Shown piece after piece: positions 1 to 11,423 of a stretch of DNA of 64,000 bases. Every line of letters starts with the position of its first letter. Within the stretch, counting starts at the first letter, position 1. The stretch spans positions 40,076,501-40,140,500 of the forward strand of contig CM075671.1 of NCBI GenBank assembly GCA_037962975.1, read 5' to 3'. A model generated the notes under the pieces. It made no database searches. It was not told the origin of the DNA and worked only from the letters and a program-made list of their open reading frames with translations. The stretch comes from Clitoria ternatea. Taxonomy: Eukaryota > Streptophyta > Magnoliopsida > Fabales > Fabaceae. Both the position numbers and the translations under genes were made by a program.

Positions 1-1399
1 TCTGGCTATTCAATTATGCAAATAGTATTAACTCGTTGAGAACTATTTTCACTCTACATAGTCATTATCTTTGAAAAGCCTTGGTTTCCTTAACTATTTC
101 TTATGTTTAACCCATAATATATATGTATATATATGACCTCTAAAAATATTTACTAGTACCAAGCTAGCCGCGTGTGAAGCATCATAGTAATAAATACTTA
201 AACTACGAATACACAAGACATTAAGGATCCTCCCGTGTTGTGTTTTACCTCTTAACGTTAAGGACAAAGAGCTTCTTGAGGAAGGACCCTACCCGTGACA
301 ATGATATGGACTAATAAATATTAAAGAAGTTGTGCATCTTACAAACATCATGTGCATATGGTCCAGTGTTACACTGGAATTGTGAATTGTGATTTGAGAC
401 TAGAGCCATAATGATGGGTACATTAGAAAAGCAATAATGTTAGATCTGTAAGCTAGGATATTGGGAGTATGAATGGGTCGATCCCCTAATGGCTCGAGTA
501 GCACTCGAGGTTGGACAGTCGTGGCAAGGCTATTGTACTTTGACCCAAACGAGTGTTTCTCAGACCGTGGAGAGCCAGTTCCAGTTTTGAATGTGATTAG
601 GAATTGTGTGATGGTCATGGATCTATGTGATTTTTGGACATGCGTTTCCCTTACCCGGAGGTTGTGGTGGAAACTTGGTGTACTCTGATTGCTCTAGTGA
701 TATGAATTGTTCTGCCCAATAGACGTACTGTGGCAGGGTGTTTGAGATGGGATTTGATGATTTATGGGCCCCATTCGCATCATGAAACCCTAAGTAATGT
801 GAAAAACACAAGACCTTAACGCATGCATGTAATGCTAAATGACTAACCCCATTATAACTTGTGACGATTTTTGGTGTGTGAATATTGAATAATATGATAA
901 GCATTATGTATTAATTTATATTATGGTATTGGGTTATGCATGTTGTAATGATGACTGTATATTGATTATGTCTTGGTACTGGGCTGTTGCTGATGAGATA
1001 ATAGCTAAATGTTAGATAGCTATGGGTGTTCTAGTAGTAATCAAATGTTAGTGTTGTGCTAAAATATTCGGTAGATTGTGTCAAGATGCCTATTGAGTGT
1101 CGTAGTAAAGAATGTGTTAGAAAAATAATCTGGTTGACATCGGTTGTGTGAACTGTCATGTGTGACAGGGCACCCTTACATGTACAGCTAACAAGACTAA
1201 AGTGAGATATACACATCCTTTTTGTTTTTGGTTTCTGTGTTGTGTGAATCCCTTAGTATAATAAACATGAACTCAAAGGGGAAAGCTGTCGTTGGGGAGT
1301 GCTCACGAAGACCCCGTCGGGGTAACATGTCAGCAATGCCCGGGGAAAGACTACCTACCATCAAGGAGGAAGTCCTTGCCAGATTCCTTCCAACCTCAC
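1..1399. mobile_element. Part of a long LTR, left of the Sirevirus insertion
   Basis: No intact gene is visible. The stretch around positions 470-700 resembles, on the opposite strand, sequence near 23160-23300 inside the 6 kb insertion at 22312-28353; both hold a 'tactttgaccc' block preceded by related sequence. With 11424-12411 it forms one long LTR-type unit whose terminus lies at 12411 and whose other end lies outside the window. The last 135 bases read like coding sequence and continue in frame beyond the Sirevirus insertion, but no known domain is recognised. Which terminus is 5' is not decided. Confidence 0.5.
1395..1399. repeat. Target-site duplication CTCAC, left copy
   Basis: CTCAC directly precedes the TG at 1400 and recurs at 11419-11423 directly after the final CA. 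The two copies bracket one complete Ty1/copia element and fix both of its ends. Confidence 0.9.
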
Positions 1400-1529
1400 T
1401 GTGTTTGAATATGTATTTCAGGTTGAATAATTTTTGATAATGACAAAAGCAATTGAATACTCAAAGCAAAAGGCTCAAGTTACCATGAAAATAGAGAAAA
1501 CAACATCAGACCTGCAAAAACACGCATAC

Positions 1530-1976
1530 TAATCGATTACAGCATCCAACATAATCGATTATAGAAGTTCTGACTATAACATAATCTATTAGATATTCAC
1601 ATCTAATCGATTACCTAAGTTCTGTTTGTCACCTAATCGATTGCATCAATGGAAATAATCGATTACCAAGTTGAGAATTTGAATTAAGAGCATCAGGTAC
1701 ATCTCCTAATCGATTACAATGTTGCACAATCAATTACCAAAGTTCTGTAATGTTACTAATCGATTAAACTACAAGAACTAATCGATTACAAAGCTTTTAT
1801 TTGTTACATAATCGATTGCACATAAGCTATAATCGATTACAAGTAATTGCATAATCGATTAGCAATGTACTGTTTCTTATCTAATCGGCTACATGGGATA
1901 GTCTAATCGATTAAGAAGTGAATTACACTATAAAATTCACAGTGTAATCGATTACAGCTCAAGGCCTAATCAATTA
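1530..1976 (+). repeat. Array of AATCGATT palindromes with 52 bp period (5' LTR)
   Basis: Thirteen exact AATCGATT sites start at 1531, 1553, 1605, 1635, 1657, 1708, 1758, 1780, 1810, 1831, 1853, 1905 and 1946. Degenerate copies start at 1583, 1728, 1883 and 1968. Most steps alternate between 22 and 30 bp. The unit is therefore about 52 bp with two palindromes, and a recurring 'agttctg' follows many second sites. It lies upstream of the LTR TATA box and is repeated in the 3' LTR. A role as enhancer or protein-binding array is inference. Confidence 0.85.
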
Positions 1977-2098
1977 CAATCATGCCAGAAATTGGGGAAA
2001 AGTGTTTTTAAGTGGGAAACCAGCTCACTTCTCCATTATAACTCAAATGCACATGCTGTGAAACGGCTCTGAAGACTTTAGGGCACCTCTCCAAGGCC

Positions 2099-2105
2099 TA
2101 TAAAT
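2099..2105 (+). promoter_or_regulatory. TATA box of the 5' LTR
   Basis: TATAAAT in the context 'ggcctataaatgcaag', about 130 bp after the last AATCGATT palindrome. The same box in the same context is at 10643-10649 in the 3' LTR. Transcription of the element probably starts shortly downstream. Confidence 0.7.
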
Positions 2106-2879
2106 GCAAGACTCCTTCAAGCTACTCAAAGCATCTAAATCCATCAAAGGGAAATCAAATCTTGAGTCTTGTGAGTTCTATTTCTTTGTGTAGTTTCAAG
2201 TTCTGAAACTTAGAGCTTATATTTGTAAATCCTCTCTTGTGAGAGTTTAGAAATTGTGAGAGCTTTCATTTGTTTATCTACTCTATTGAGAGAGTTTATT
2301 GATTGTAAAACCAAACACCAAAACATCAAGGTTATTCATTCTAGGATTGAGTGGTCACAAAGGTTGGGGTTCAACCTTTGGGTATTGAGAGTTTGAGAGA
2401 TTAGGTGGGTTGCCCTTGTGCTAGTGAGGATTGAGTTCTTGAGTGTGGGATACTAGGAAGCTGCAATTGCTCATAGCTTGTATCTCTAAACTTCAATAGT
2501 GGAAATCCTTCAAGTGGGTTGCTTGAAGATGAGACGTACACCGGGTTGGTGGAACTTGTTAAATTGGTTTGCAGGCTTTTCTTCCCTACTCTCTTGCATT
2601 TACTTATTGTACTTGATTGGTATATTAATTTTCTTGTGATATTATTGCTTGAACTTGAGTAACTAGGCTAAGTTAAAGTGTTGCACACCAAGTGTTTGAT
2701 AAATTGCCTTAGCAACATTTGCACACTTTCTCATATTGATTCTTTCTCTACACTTACTATTTCTTACATACAAGCATACTTAGTGAAAAAGAAATCAATT
2801 TCAAAGGCATTCCAACGAAAAGTTTTAAAACTCAATTCACCTCCCCCCTCTTGAGTATTAAGGCCACTTGAATAATAAG

Positions 2880-2891
2880 TGGTATCTGAGC
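2880..2891 (+). other. Primer-binding site, initiator-Met tRNA type
   Basis: TGGTATCTGAGC lies 2 bp after the 5' LTR. It differs by one base from TGGTATCAGAGC, the usual plant initiator-methionine tRNA primer site. Confidence 0.8.
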
Positions 2892-2932
2892 TTAACTCTT
2901 GGTAGATCAAGCTTAACAGCTTCAAGAGAACA

Positions 2933-4583
2933 ATGGCCTCTAATTCTCTAAATCTTTTTCCTGAGGGTGGTGCCACAAATAGACCTCCTACTTTCAATGG
3001 GGGAAGGATATGCTTTTTGGAAATAAAGGATGAAATTTTTTGTACAATCTATTGACCTTAAAGTGTGGAATGCAATTGAAAATGGTCCTTTCATACCCAT
3101 GCATACTGTAGATGGTAAACAAGTAGAAAAATTGATGGATGATTGGACTAGCGAGGAAGAAAAGAAAGTCCAATATAACTATAAAGCCAAAAATCTAATC
3201 ACCTTAGCTTTAGGCCCTGATGAATTCTTTAGAGTAGTTACATGTAAATCCGCCAAGGATATGTGGGATACCTTACAAGTAACCCATGAAGGTACAAGTG
3301 ATGTTAAAGACTCTACCTTAACTAGTCAGTATGAAAGCTTCAGATTAAATTTTGGAGAAATAATTGTTGATATGCAAAAGAAGTTCACTCTTATTATAAA
3401 TCATCTAATTACTCTTGGCAAGACTTACACTAACAAAGAACTTATTCATAAAGTGTTAAAAAGTCTTACTAGGGAATGACAACCTCTTGTAACCTCCATC
3501 AAACAATCTCCAAGCATCAATGAAATGTCTCTTGCTACACTATTCAGTAAGTTACAAGAACAGGAACAAGAGTTGAAAGAATTGAAGATGGCGGAAGAGG
3601 AAGAAAAGTCTTCTAAGAAGAAAGGTCTAGCTCTCAAGGCCACTTCTATCAATGAAGAAGAATCCAGTAGTGAGCTTGATGAAGAAGAAGAGTTTGGAGT
3701 GTTTGTGAAGTGTTTTAGAAAATTTATGAGAAACAAACGTTTCCAAAAGAGCTTCAAACCTCAAGGTAAGAAACCAATCTCAAATGAAAATTCTTCTTCA
3801 CCAAATTGCTTTGAGTGTGGTAAGGAAGGGCACTTCAAGGTGGATTGCCCAAATATCAAGAAGAAGAACAAAGAGAAAAGAGGAAGAAGAAGAGCTTACA
3901 TTGCTTAGGATGAAAATGAGATAAGTAGCTCAGACGAATCTGAAAACAAGGAAGCCAACCTATGCCTCATGGCAAATCAACAAGATGAAGATGATGAGGT
4001 AAGCTTTCTTGACTTAGATAGAGATAAATTACTTGATGCATTTGAGGAATTGTATGACAAGTTTGTTAAAATCTCAAACAAGTATAAGTTATCTAGGAAA
4101 ACTATTGATACTCTTGAAATGCATCTTGTAGAACTTGGCAAAGAAAATGAATGCTTGAAAAAGGAATTAACAAATGTTCAAGCATGCTCCAAGAATAAAC
4201 CTTATGATTTTGTAAAGAAATGTGACATCCTAGAAACTAAGGTTTTAGACTTAAATAAAACCTTAGAGAAGTTTACAAATGGTAGAGATAATTTAAATGT
4301 ATTACTTGGAAATCAAAGATGCATGTTTGACAAAACTGGATTAGGATACAATTCTACCAAAAAGGAAAAACATTACAAAATTTATTTTGTACCACCTAGA
4401 AAATCTTCATCACCATTTACTAAATGCAATCATTATGGAACTAAAGGACATAATGCTTTAAATTGCCATATTAGAAAGCTTGGACCAAAAGTAGTAAGAA
4501 AGGTGTGGGTTCCCAAAGGGACACTACCACAAGCTAACCAAAAAGGACCCAACATAAAATGGGTACCAAGTTCTCTAAACTAA
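2933..4583 (+). pseudogene. gag: gag of the Sirevirus-like element (broken)
   Basis: The likely start ATG is at 2933. The frame is lost twice near 2998-3030 by small indels and resumes at 3030. Residues encoded from 3030 to 3479 resemble the copia gag core. A CCHC zinc knuckle, CFECGKEGHFKVDC, is at about 3808-3850, followed by a lysine-rich stretch and a long coiled-coil-like region (3969-4300). A second CNHYGTKGHNALNC motif near 4427-4466 is a degenerate knuckle. In-frame stops at 3477-3479 (TGA) and 3906-3908 (TAG) both fit loss of a tryptophan TGG codon. Acts as capsid/nucleocapsid in intact relatives; this copy cannot make a full protein. Confidence 0.85.
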
Positions 4584-4599
4584 TTTTGTTTTGAAGGTA

Positions 4600-7500
4600 T
4601 GCTTCAAGGCAAGCAACACTCATTAGTACTTGGATAGTGGGTGTTCAAAGCACATGACGGGAGATATGAGCAAATTCACAACATTCACTCCCAAAAGAAA
4701 AGGAAGCATCGCTTATGGGGATAATACCAAAGAAAGAATACTTGGTATTGGAAACATTGGTAAAGATTCCTTTACTTCAATTAGTGATGTATTATATGTT
4801 GAAGGACTCAAACATAACTTGTTTAGCATAAGTCAATTATGTGATAAAGGATATAGAGTATTATTTGAGTCTAATTGTTGCATAATTGATAATAAGCTAA
4901 ACAAAGAAGTTAAGTTTGTTGGTAAAAGAATTGATAATATTTATATGATTGATGTTGATAGTTTGTCTTCAAATGATGTGCAATGCTTCATGACTAAAGA
5001 GGATGAATCATGGTTATGGCATAGAAGAATAACACATATACATATAGACCATCTAAGCAAACTTGTTTCTAAAGAATTAGTAATTGGCTTGCCAAAGCTC
5101 AAATTTGAAAATAAATTTTGTGATGCATGTCAAAAGGGAAAATAAGTAAAGGCATCTTTTCAAGCTAAAAACATTGTTTCTACTCAAAGGCCTTTACAAC
5201 TTTTGCACATGGATCTATTTGGACCTTCCAAAGCTTTGGTGGTAATTACTATGGTCTAGTAATTGTAGATGACTATTCAAGATATACATGGACCTTGTTT
5301 CTTACTCATAAAAATGAAGCATATCATGCATTTAAGAAACTAGCCAAGGTTATCTAAAATGAACAAAATTCAAAGATTGCATCCATAAGAACTGATCATA
5401 GGGGAGAATTTGAAAACCAATCATTTGAAAAGTTTTGTGAAAAACATGGTATTGAACATAATTTTTCAGCTCCTAGAACTCCACAACAAAATGGAGTGGT
5501 TGAAAAGAAAAACAGACCTTTGGTGGAGCTTGCAAGAACCATGTTAAATGAAAATAACATTGCAAAACATTTTTGAGCCGATGCGGTAAATACCGCTTGT
5601 CACGTAATGAATAGATGTTTGATTAGGCCTATTCTAAAGAAAACCCCTATGAACTTTACAAAGGAAGAAAACCAAATATTTCCTATTTTTATATATTTGG
5701 ATGCAAATGCTTTGTACTTAACAATGGAAAGGATAATCTAGGAAAGTTTGATGCTAAAGCTGATGAGGCAATCTTTCTTGGATATTCATCGTCAAGTAAA
5801 TGTTATCGAGTATTTAACAAACAAACAAACACTGTTAAGGAATCAATTCATGTGAAATTTGATGAAAGTAGCCATAACTCACCGAGAAAGGAAGATTTTG
5901 ATGATCTTGTAGGCATTTTCCAAGAATTGAACTTGGATGACAAAGAAGAAGACAACAAAGAAGGAGACACAACACAAGGTGTGGAAACTAAACAAAAGGA
6001 ATGGATCACCTCAAAAGACCATTCATTGGACAACATTATAGGTGATATCACAAAAGGTGTAAGTACCCGACGCTCTTTCAATACTTGCAATCATCTAGCG
6101 TTTGTATCTCAAATTGAACCTAAAACCATTGATGAAGCTATTATTGATGAACATTGGATGTTGGCCATACAAGAGGAGCTGAATCAATTTGAAAGAAATT
6201 AAGTTTGGGAATTAGTGCTAAAACCCAATGATCACCAAATAATAGGTACTAAATGGGTGTTTATAAATAAACTTGATAAAAATAGTATAATCACTAGAAA
6301 CAAGGCTAGGCTAGTAGCTAAGGGATACAATCAAGAAGAAGGCATAGATTATGAAGAAACATATGCACCCGTAGCTAGGCTAGAAGCTATTAGATTATTG
6401 TTAGCCTTTGCATGTTGTAAAGATTTTAAATTATACTAAATGGATGTCAAGAGTGCTTTCTTAAATGGATATATTCAAGAAGAAGTATATGTTGATCAAC
6501 CTCCTAGTTTTGAAAACTATCAATTTCCAAATCATGTTTTTAAACTAAGAAAAGCATTATATGGTTTAAAACAAGCTCCAAGAGCTTGGTATAAAAGATT
6601 GAGCAAATTTCTTTTGAAAAATAATTTTAAAAAAGGAAAGATTGATACAACATTATTCATTAAGCATAAGAAGAATGACATACTATTGGTGCAAGTTTAT
6701 GTAGATGATATCATTTTTGGTGCTACTAATGAATCACTTTGCAAGGAGTTTGCTAAGTTAATGCAGGATGAATTTGAAATGTCCATGATGAGAGAACTTA
6801 CATTCTTCCTTGGGCTACAAATTAAGCAAACCAAATAAGGTACATTCATTAGTCAATCCAAATATTGCAAGGAGTTGCTTAAGAAATTCAACATGGACAA
6901 GGCAAATGAAATTGCCACACCTATAGGCACCTCATGTTATTTGGATAAGGATAAGAAAGGTAAGGATATAGAACTCACCAAATATAGAGGTATGATTAGA
7001 TCCTTACTTTACTTAACCGCTAATAGACTGGATATCATATTTGTTGTTTGTATGTGTGCAAGATACCAAGCATGCCTAAAAGAATCACATCTTACTGCTG
7101 TAAAAAGAATAATGAAATATTTGGTTGGAACTCAAGATGTTGGTTTATGGTACCCCAAAGGGGTTGAATGCACTCTTGTTGGATATTTTGATTCTGATTT
7201 TGCAGGATGTAAACTTGACAGAAAAAGTACTAGTGGTACTTGTCACTTGCTTGGTAGTTCTCTTGTATCTTGGCATAGCAAGAAACAAGTAAGTGTTGCA
7301 TTATCCACAGCTGAGGCAGAATATGTTGCAGCTGGTAGTTGTGCTCAAATCCTTTGGATGAGACAACAACTTCTAGATTTTGGTGTTATGTTAAACCATG
7401 TGCCTTTCAAATGTGATAACACAAGTGCCATTTATATTTCAAAGAATCCTGTGATGCATTCTAGAACCAAACATATTGAGATTAGACACCATTTTATTAA

Positions 7501-7648
7501 AGACCATGTGTTAAAGGGTGATTGTGTGCTTGAACATGTTGAAACCTCTAAGCAATTAGTGGATATCTTCACAAAACCACTTGCAAAAGAGCAATTCATA
7601 CATATTAGAAGAGAGTTAGGAATCCTAGATATTTCTAATTGTGTTTGA
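4600..7648 (+). pseudogene. pol: pol of the Sirevirus-like element: protease, integrase, RT, RNase H (broken)
   Basis: Protease motif LDSGCSKHMTG is at about 4630-4662. The integrase zinc-binding region (WHRR...CDACQKGK, 5010-5144) ends in a TAA where relatives have CAA. The integrase core follows with a frameshift near 5235 and stops near 5355 and 5575. RT spans about 6215-6835 with KWVF, FLNGYIQEEVYV, YGLKQAPRAWY and the catalytic YVDD at about 6700. RNase H spans about 6875-7648 with STAEAEY and SRTKHIEIRHHF. Domain order PR-INT-RT-RH is diagnostic of Ty1/copia. At least seven stops or frameshifts make it non-functional, although the RNase H part is one open stretch of 257 codons. Confidence 0.9.
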
Positions 7649-7783
7649 ATATTGAATAATTTTGATGATTCCTTAATTTACAGTATGTTTAATGAGTAAG
7701 TGATTGGTTGATGTATGATATATTGAACCTCTGGTGCCTTTGTTTAAAATCTGTAAGTTTTTTAAGTATTTTTGGGCTTCCTT

Positions 7784-8081
7784 AATCGATTACAAAGCCT
7801 CACCTAATTGATTAGTAAATTTCTATCTCGCATATAATTGATTACACTCTGATAGCTAATCGATCACCAACTCCCTGTTTCATGCCAAATCGATTAGAAC
7901 CTCACTCCAATCGATTACTGACGTTCCATCTTCCTGATAATCGATTACTACCTCCTCCTAATCGATTGCCAAGTTTCTATTTTTAATGAAATCGATTACA
8001 TAATTAATTACCCTTGTCCAAAATCATTTCAGATTCCCCAGGAAACACACTAATCGATTAGACTCTGAGCCTAATCGATTA
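7784..8081 (+). repeat. Internal array of AATCGATT palindromes upstream of the env-position gene
   Basis: AATCGATT or one-mismatch versions start at 7784, 7806, 7836, 7858, 7888, 7909, 7939, 7960, 7990, 8052 and 8073. Steps are 22, 30, 22, 30, 21, 30, 21, 30, 62 and 21 bp, the same alternating period as in the LTR. The flanking sequence differs from the LTR, so this is not simply an inserted LTR copy. It is followed by a TATA box at 8182. Confidence 0.8.
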
Positions 8082-8181
8082 GCAACGCACCAGGATTGAA
8101 AAATTAAATGCTCAATCCGTGTGACAACTCTTTCACCCAATCCTAATCCATCCTCTAACCCTAATTTTCCCTCCTAAATCC

Positions 8182-8189
8182 TATAAATA
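8182..8189 (+). promoter_or_regulatory. Candidate internal TATA box before the env-position gene
   Basis: TATAAATA in the context 'aatcctataaataccccc' lies 109 bp after the last palindrome of the internal array and 100 bp before the ATG at 8282. The spacing resembles the LTR arrangement (131 bp from last palindrome to TATA). It suggests separate transcription of the downstream gene, which is inference. Confidence 0.55.
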
Positions 8190-8281
8190 CCCCCTCCCTC
8201 ACCACTTCCAACTCACACTACTTCCATCTCTCAAAAATCTCACATTCTTCTACTCTTTCTTCTTCTTCTACATTTCTCATC

Positions 8282-9392
8282 ATGTCTTCCTCTAGAAATG
8301 TGAAAAGAGCTAGATCCTCCATGGCCCAAGACAACAACCTCCTTGATTTCTCAAGATTTTTCTCCACTCTAATAGACCTCCAAAACTTCATTAAGAAATT
8401 TTCAGAGAAAGATATCATAACTCCCCACTACATTGATGCCCAAGTTTTTGAGTTTAACCTTCACCCAACTTCTTCACCACTACAACCTTCTTCCCTTCCT
8501 TACTCTCAAGGAAGAATACTACTATCCCGAATTAATGAGGGTCTTCTTCTACAACCTCAAGCTTGTTGATGGAGTACTAGAGGCTAGAGTCAAGAATGTG
8601 ACTCTAAAGATCACAAATAAGCATCTTGCCGAAATCACCAAAATCCCTCTCTCTGATGCTGAATTTTCCTGTGGAAATATGGAAGATGAGTGGGATTTCA
8701 ATGTAATTTCTGCACGCCAATCTCTTTGGAAAGCCAATTGTTCACTCAGTAATCACAAACTGGTAGGCCACTTAACTCTTAATAGCCGTCTCCTTTACTT
8801 TTTCATGGTTAAGCTTCTTGTTCCCCGTGGTGGTAATTATGCACTAGTTGAAGAAGATGATGTTCTGTTAATGTGGGCCATCATCAATCAAAAGGAGATC
8901 AATTGGATCCAACTCCTCAAGCTCCACATGCTCAAATCCAAGGAGCAACACAAGCTGCCTTATGCCATTCTTCTCACAAAAATTTTCAAAGCATTTGGTA
9001 TGGACATGGCCGGTGAACTCCCTGAGAAGGTACCCTTCCAAGCTTGCATTGGCACTCACCATCTCAACAAAATGGGCATGGTATGTGTTGCAGGTAGATG
9101 GATCTTCAAGAGCGATCAAATTCATGACAGCAACCCATTTGAAGAAGATCATCTTGTCAACCCTCCTACACCTGTTGTTGATCCTACTCGTACAACTCAA
9201 GGTGAATTATCCGCTCCAGCTGACCCCTTTACCTCTCTTTATGCCTACCTTGACCAATGTTTTGAACAAATTGACAACACTCTTCAACAGTTCCAAATGA
9301 CCGAGCAGCAGCATTTTGAACTCTTGGAACAACGTTATGAAGAGCTTTCTCACAAGATTTCTGATTTGCACTTTTTTAATCCGGATAATTAG
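8282..9392 (+). pseudogene. Env-position gene with similarity to 'putative plant transposon protein' (frameshifted)
   Basis: The start at 8282 (MSSSRNVKRARSS) begins a frame that runs to 8569. The downstream frame, open to 9392, carries the remainder. The switch must lie at about 8460-8540, so one indel breaks an otherwise open gene of roughly 370 codons. The central part (PELMRVFFYNLKLVDG, then ITNKHLAEITKIP) looks like the plant 'putative plant transposon protein' family often found in retroelements; this is recognised by eye only. The C-terminal 60 residues form a Gln/Glu-rich coiled coil. No clear signal peptide or membrane anchor is seen, so calling it an envelope is not supported. Far fewer lesions than gag-pol. 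Confidence 0.65.
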
Positions 9393-9566
9393 ATCCTCTT
9401 TTATCATGTTCTGTTAGGATACCCTTAATTTTTCCTTATTCTGTTAGGAATTTTAACTTTATGCATTTTCCCTTATGTACTTTCCTTTTCTATCAATGAA
9501 TGAATGCAATTTCCCTTTCAATTATATCTATGTCCTATATTGTCTTATTTATTTTTTGATGATCAC

Positions 9567-9891
9567 AAAGGGGGAGAATAATTGAAGTTCATCTAGAATA
9601 ATTAAAGTGATAAAAATAATTGGTAATTGGTAGCTGAAAATTTATTAAAACAACAAGTGGTTAAATAAATTGATTTAAAAGATGGCGTAAACTCCTTAAG
9701 ATAGGGGGAGATAATTTTACAAATTATTTTAAGAGATAACGCCTGAGATAAGTTTTTGGAGATAACTCTAAAGACAATGATTAAGAGATAACCTTAGAGA
9801 TAATTTTTGAGATAATCATTGGAGATAATTTTATTTGAACTAACACCCTCATGAGATGAACATTGTTTGTCATCATCAAAAAGGGGGAGAA
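9567..9891 (+). other. Multiple polypurine tracts and GAGATAA cluster before the 3' LTR
   Basis: Purine tracts are at 9567-9578 (AAAGGGGGAGAA), 9703-9711 (AGGGGGAGA) and 9878-9891 (AAAAAGGGGGAGAA); the last abuts the 3' LTR and is the likely plus-strand primer. Multiplied polypurine tracts are a known Sirevirus feature. Between them GAGATAA, or a close variant, occurs about eight times at 9708-9832. Confidence 0.75.
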
Positions 9892-11418
9892 TGTGTTTGA
9901 ATATGTATTTTAGGTTGAATAATTTTTGATAATGACAAAAGCAATTAAAGACTCAAAGCAAAAGGCTCAAGTTACCATAAAAACAGAGAAAATAGCATCA
10001 GACCTGCAAAAACGCGCATACTAATCGATTACAGCATCCAACATAATCGATTATAGAAGTTCTGACTATAACATAATCGATTAGATATTCACATCTAATC
10101 GATTACCTTAGTTCTGTTTGTCACCTAATCTATTGCATCAATGGAAATAATCGATTACCAAGTTGAGAATTTGAATTAAGAGCATCAGGTACATCTCTTA
10201 ATCGATTACAATGTTGCCACAATCGATTACCAAAGTTCTGTAATATTACTAATCAATTAAACTACAAGAACTAATCGATTACAAAGCTTCTGTTTGTTAC
10301 ATAATCGATTGCACATAAGCTACAATTGATTACCATGCTGCGTGACACAATAAAATGCATCAGGTGCTACTCAAAATCGGTTATAGGTCACTGCATAATC
10401 GATTAGCAATGTACTGTTTCTTATCTAATCGGCTACATGGGATAGTCTAATCGATTAAGAAGCGAATTACACTGTAAAATTCACAGTGTAATCGATTACA
10501 GCTCAAGGCCTAATCGATTACAATCATGCCAGAAATTGGGGAAAAGTGTTTTTAAGTGGGAAACCAGCTCACTTCTCTATTCTAACTCGAATGCCCATGC
10601 TGTGCAATGGCTCTGAAGACTTTAGGGCACCTCTCCAAGGCCTATAAATGCAAGACTCCTTCAAGCTACTCAAAGCATCCAAATCCATCAAAGGGAAATC
10701 AAATCATGAGTCTTGTGAGTTCTATTTCTTTGTGTAGTTTCAAGTTCTGAAACTTAGAGCTTATATTTATAAATCCTCTCTTGTGAGAGTTAGAAATTGT
10801 GAGAGCTTTTATTTGTTTATCTACTCTATTGAGAGAGTTTATTGATTGTAAAACCAAACACCAAAACATCAAGGTTATTCACTCTAGGATTGAGTGGTCA
10901 CAAAGGTTGGGGTTCAACCTTTAGGTATTGAGAGTTTGAGAGATTGGGTGGGTTGCCCTTGTGCTAGTGAGGATTGAGTTCTTGAGTGTGGAACACTAGG
11001 AAGCTGTAATTGCTCATAGCTTGTATCTCTAAACTTCAATAGTGGAAATCCTTCAAGTGGGTTTCTTGAAGGCGAGACGTACACCGGGTTGGTGGAACTT
11101 GTTAAATTGGTTTGCAAGATTTTCTTCCCTACTCTCTTGTATTTACTTATTGTACTTGATTGGTATATTAATTTGCTTGTGATATTATTGCTTGAACTTG
11201 AGTAACTAGGCTAAGTTAAAGTGTTGCACACCAAGTGTTTGATAAATTGCCTTAGCAATATTTACACACTTTCTCATATTGATTCTTGCTCTACACTTAC
11301 TATTTCTTGCATACAAGCATACTTAGTGAAAAAGAAATCAATTTCAAAGGTATTCCAACAAAAAGTTTTAAAACTCAATTCACCCCCCCTCTTGAGTATT
11401 GAGGCTACTTGAACAACA
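9892..11418 (+). repeat. 3' LTR of the Sirevirus-like element
   Basis: Begins TGTGTTTGAATATG and ends GAACAACA, followed by TSD CTCAC (11419-11423). It repeats the palindrome array (10023, 10045, 10075, 10097, 10127 and onward, again 22/30 spacing) and the TATA box at 10643-10649. It carries about 50 bp absent from the 5' LTR near 10331-10390. Confidence 0.9.
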
Positions 11419-11423
11419 CTCAC

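Larger units (their letters stand above)
1400..2877 (+). repeat. 5' LTR of the Sirevirus-like element
   Basis: Begins TGTGTTTGAATATG and ends in AATAATA where the 3' LTR has AACAACA, so the terminal CA is mutated to TA. It is nearly collinear with 9892-11418; the main length difference is about 50 bp near 1835-1855 against 10325-10400. The first 570 bases hold a dense array of AATCGATT palindromes, followed by a TATA box at 2099. Confidence 0.9.
1400..11418 (+). mobile_element. Complete Sirevirus-like Ty1/copia retrotransposon, coding-dead
   Basis: A 10,019 bp element bounded by long LTRs (1400-2877 and 9892-11418) and a 5 bp TSD. Order inside is primer-binding site, gag, protease, integrase, RT, RNase H, an extra gene in the env position, repeated polypurine tracts and the 3' LTR. 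Long LTRs, an initiator-Met type primer-binding site, several AAAGGGGGAGA tracts before the 3' LTR and an additional 3' gene are features known for the plant Sirevirus/SIRE1 lineage. Gag and pol carry many nonsense codons and frameshifts, so the copy cannot act autonomously. It inserted into an older long LTR. Confidence 0.92.

Noticed and set aside
1530..1976. CRISPR-like array
   Set aside because: Short palindromic words with diverged spacers in a plant LTR; no near-identical long repeats and no cas genes. The same holds for the 53 bp array at 53990-55280.
2880..2891. tRNA gene fragments near LTRs
   Set aside because: The tRNA-like words at 2880, 47222 and 56478 are primer-binding sites; no cloverleaf-forming gene was found in the window.
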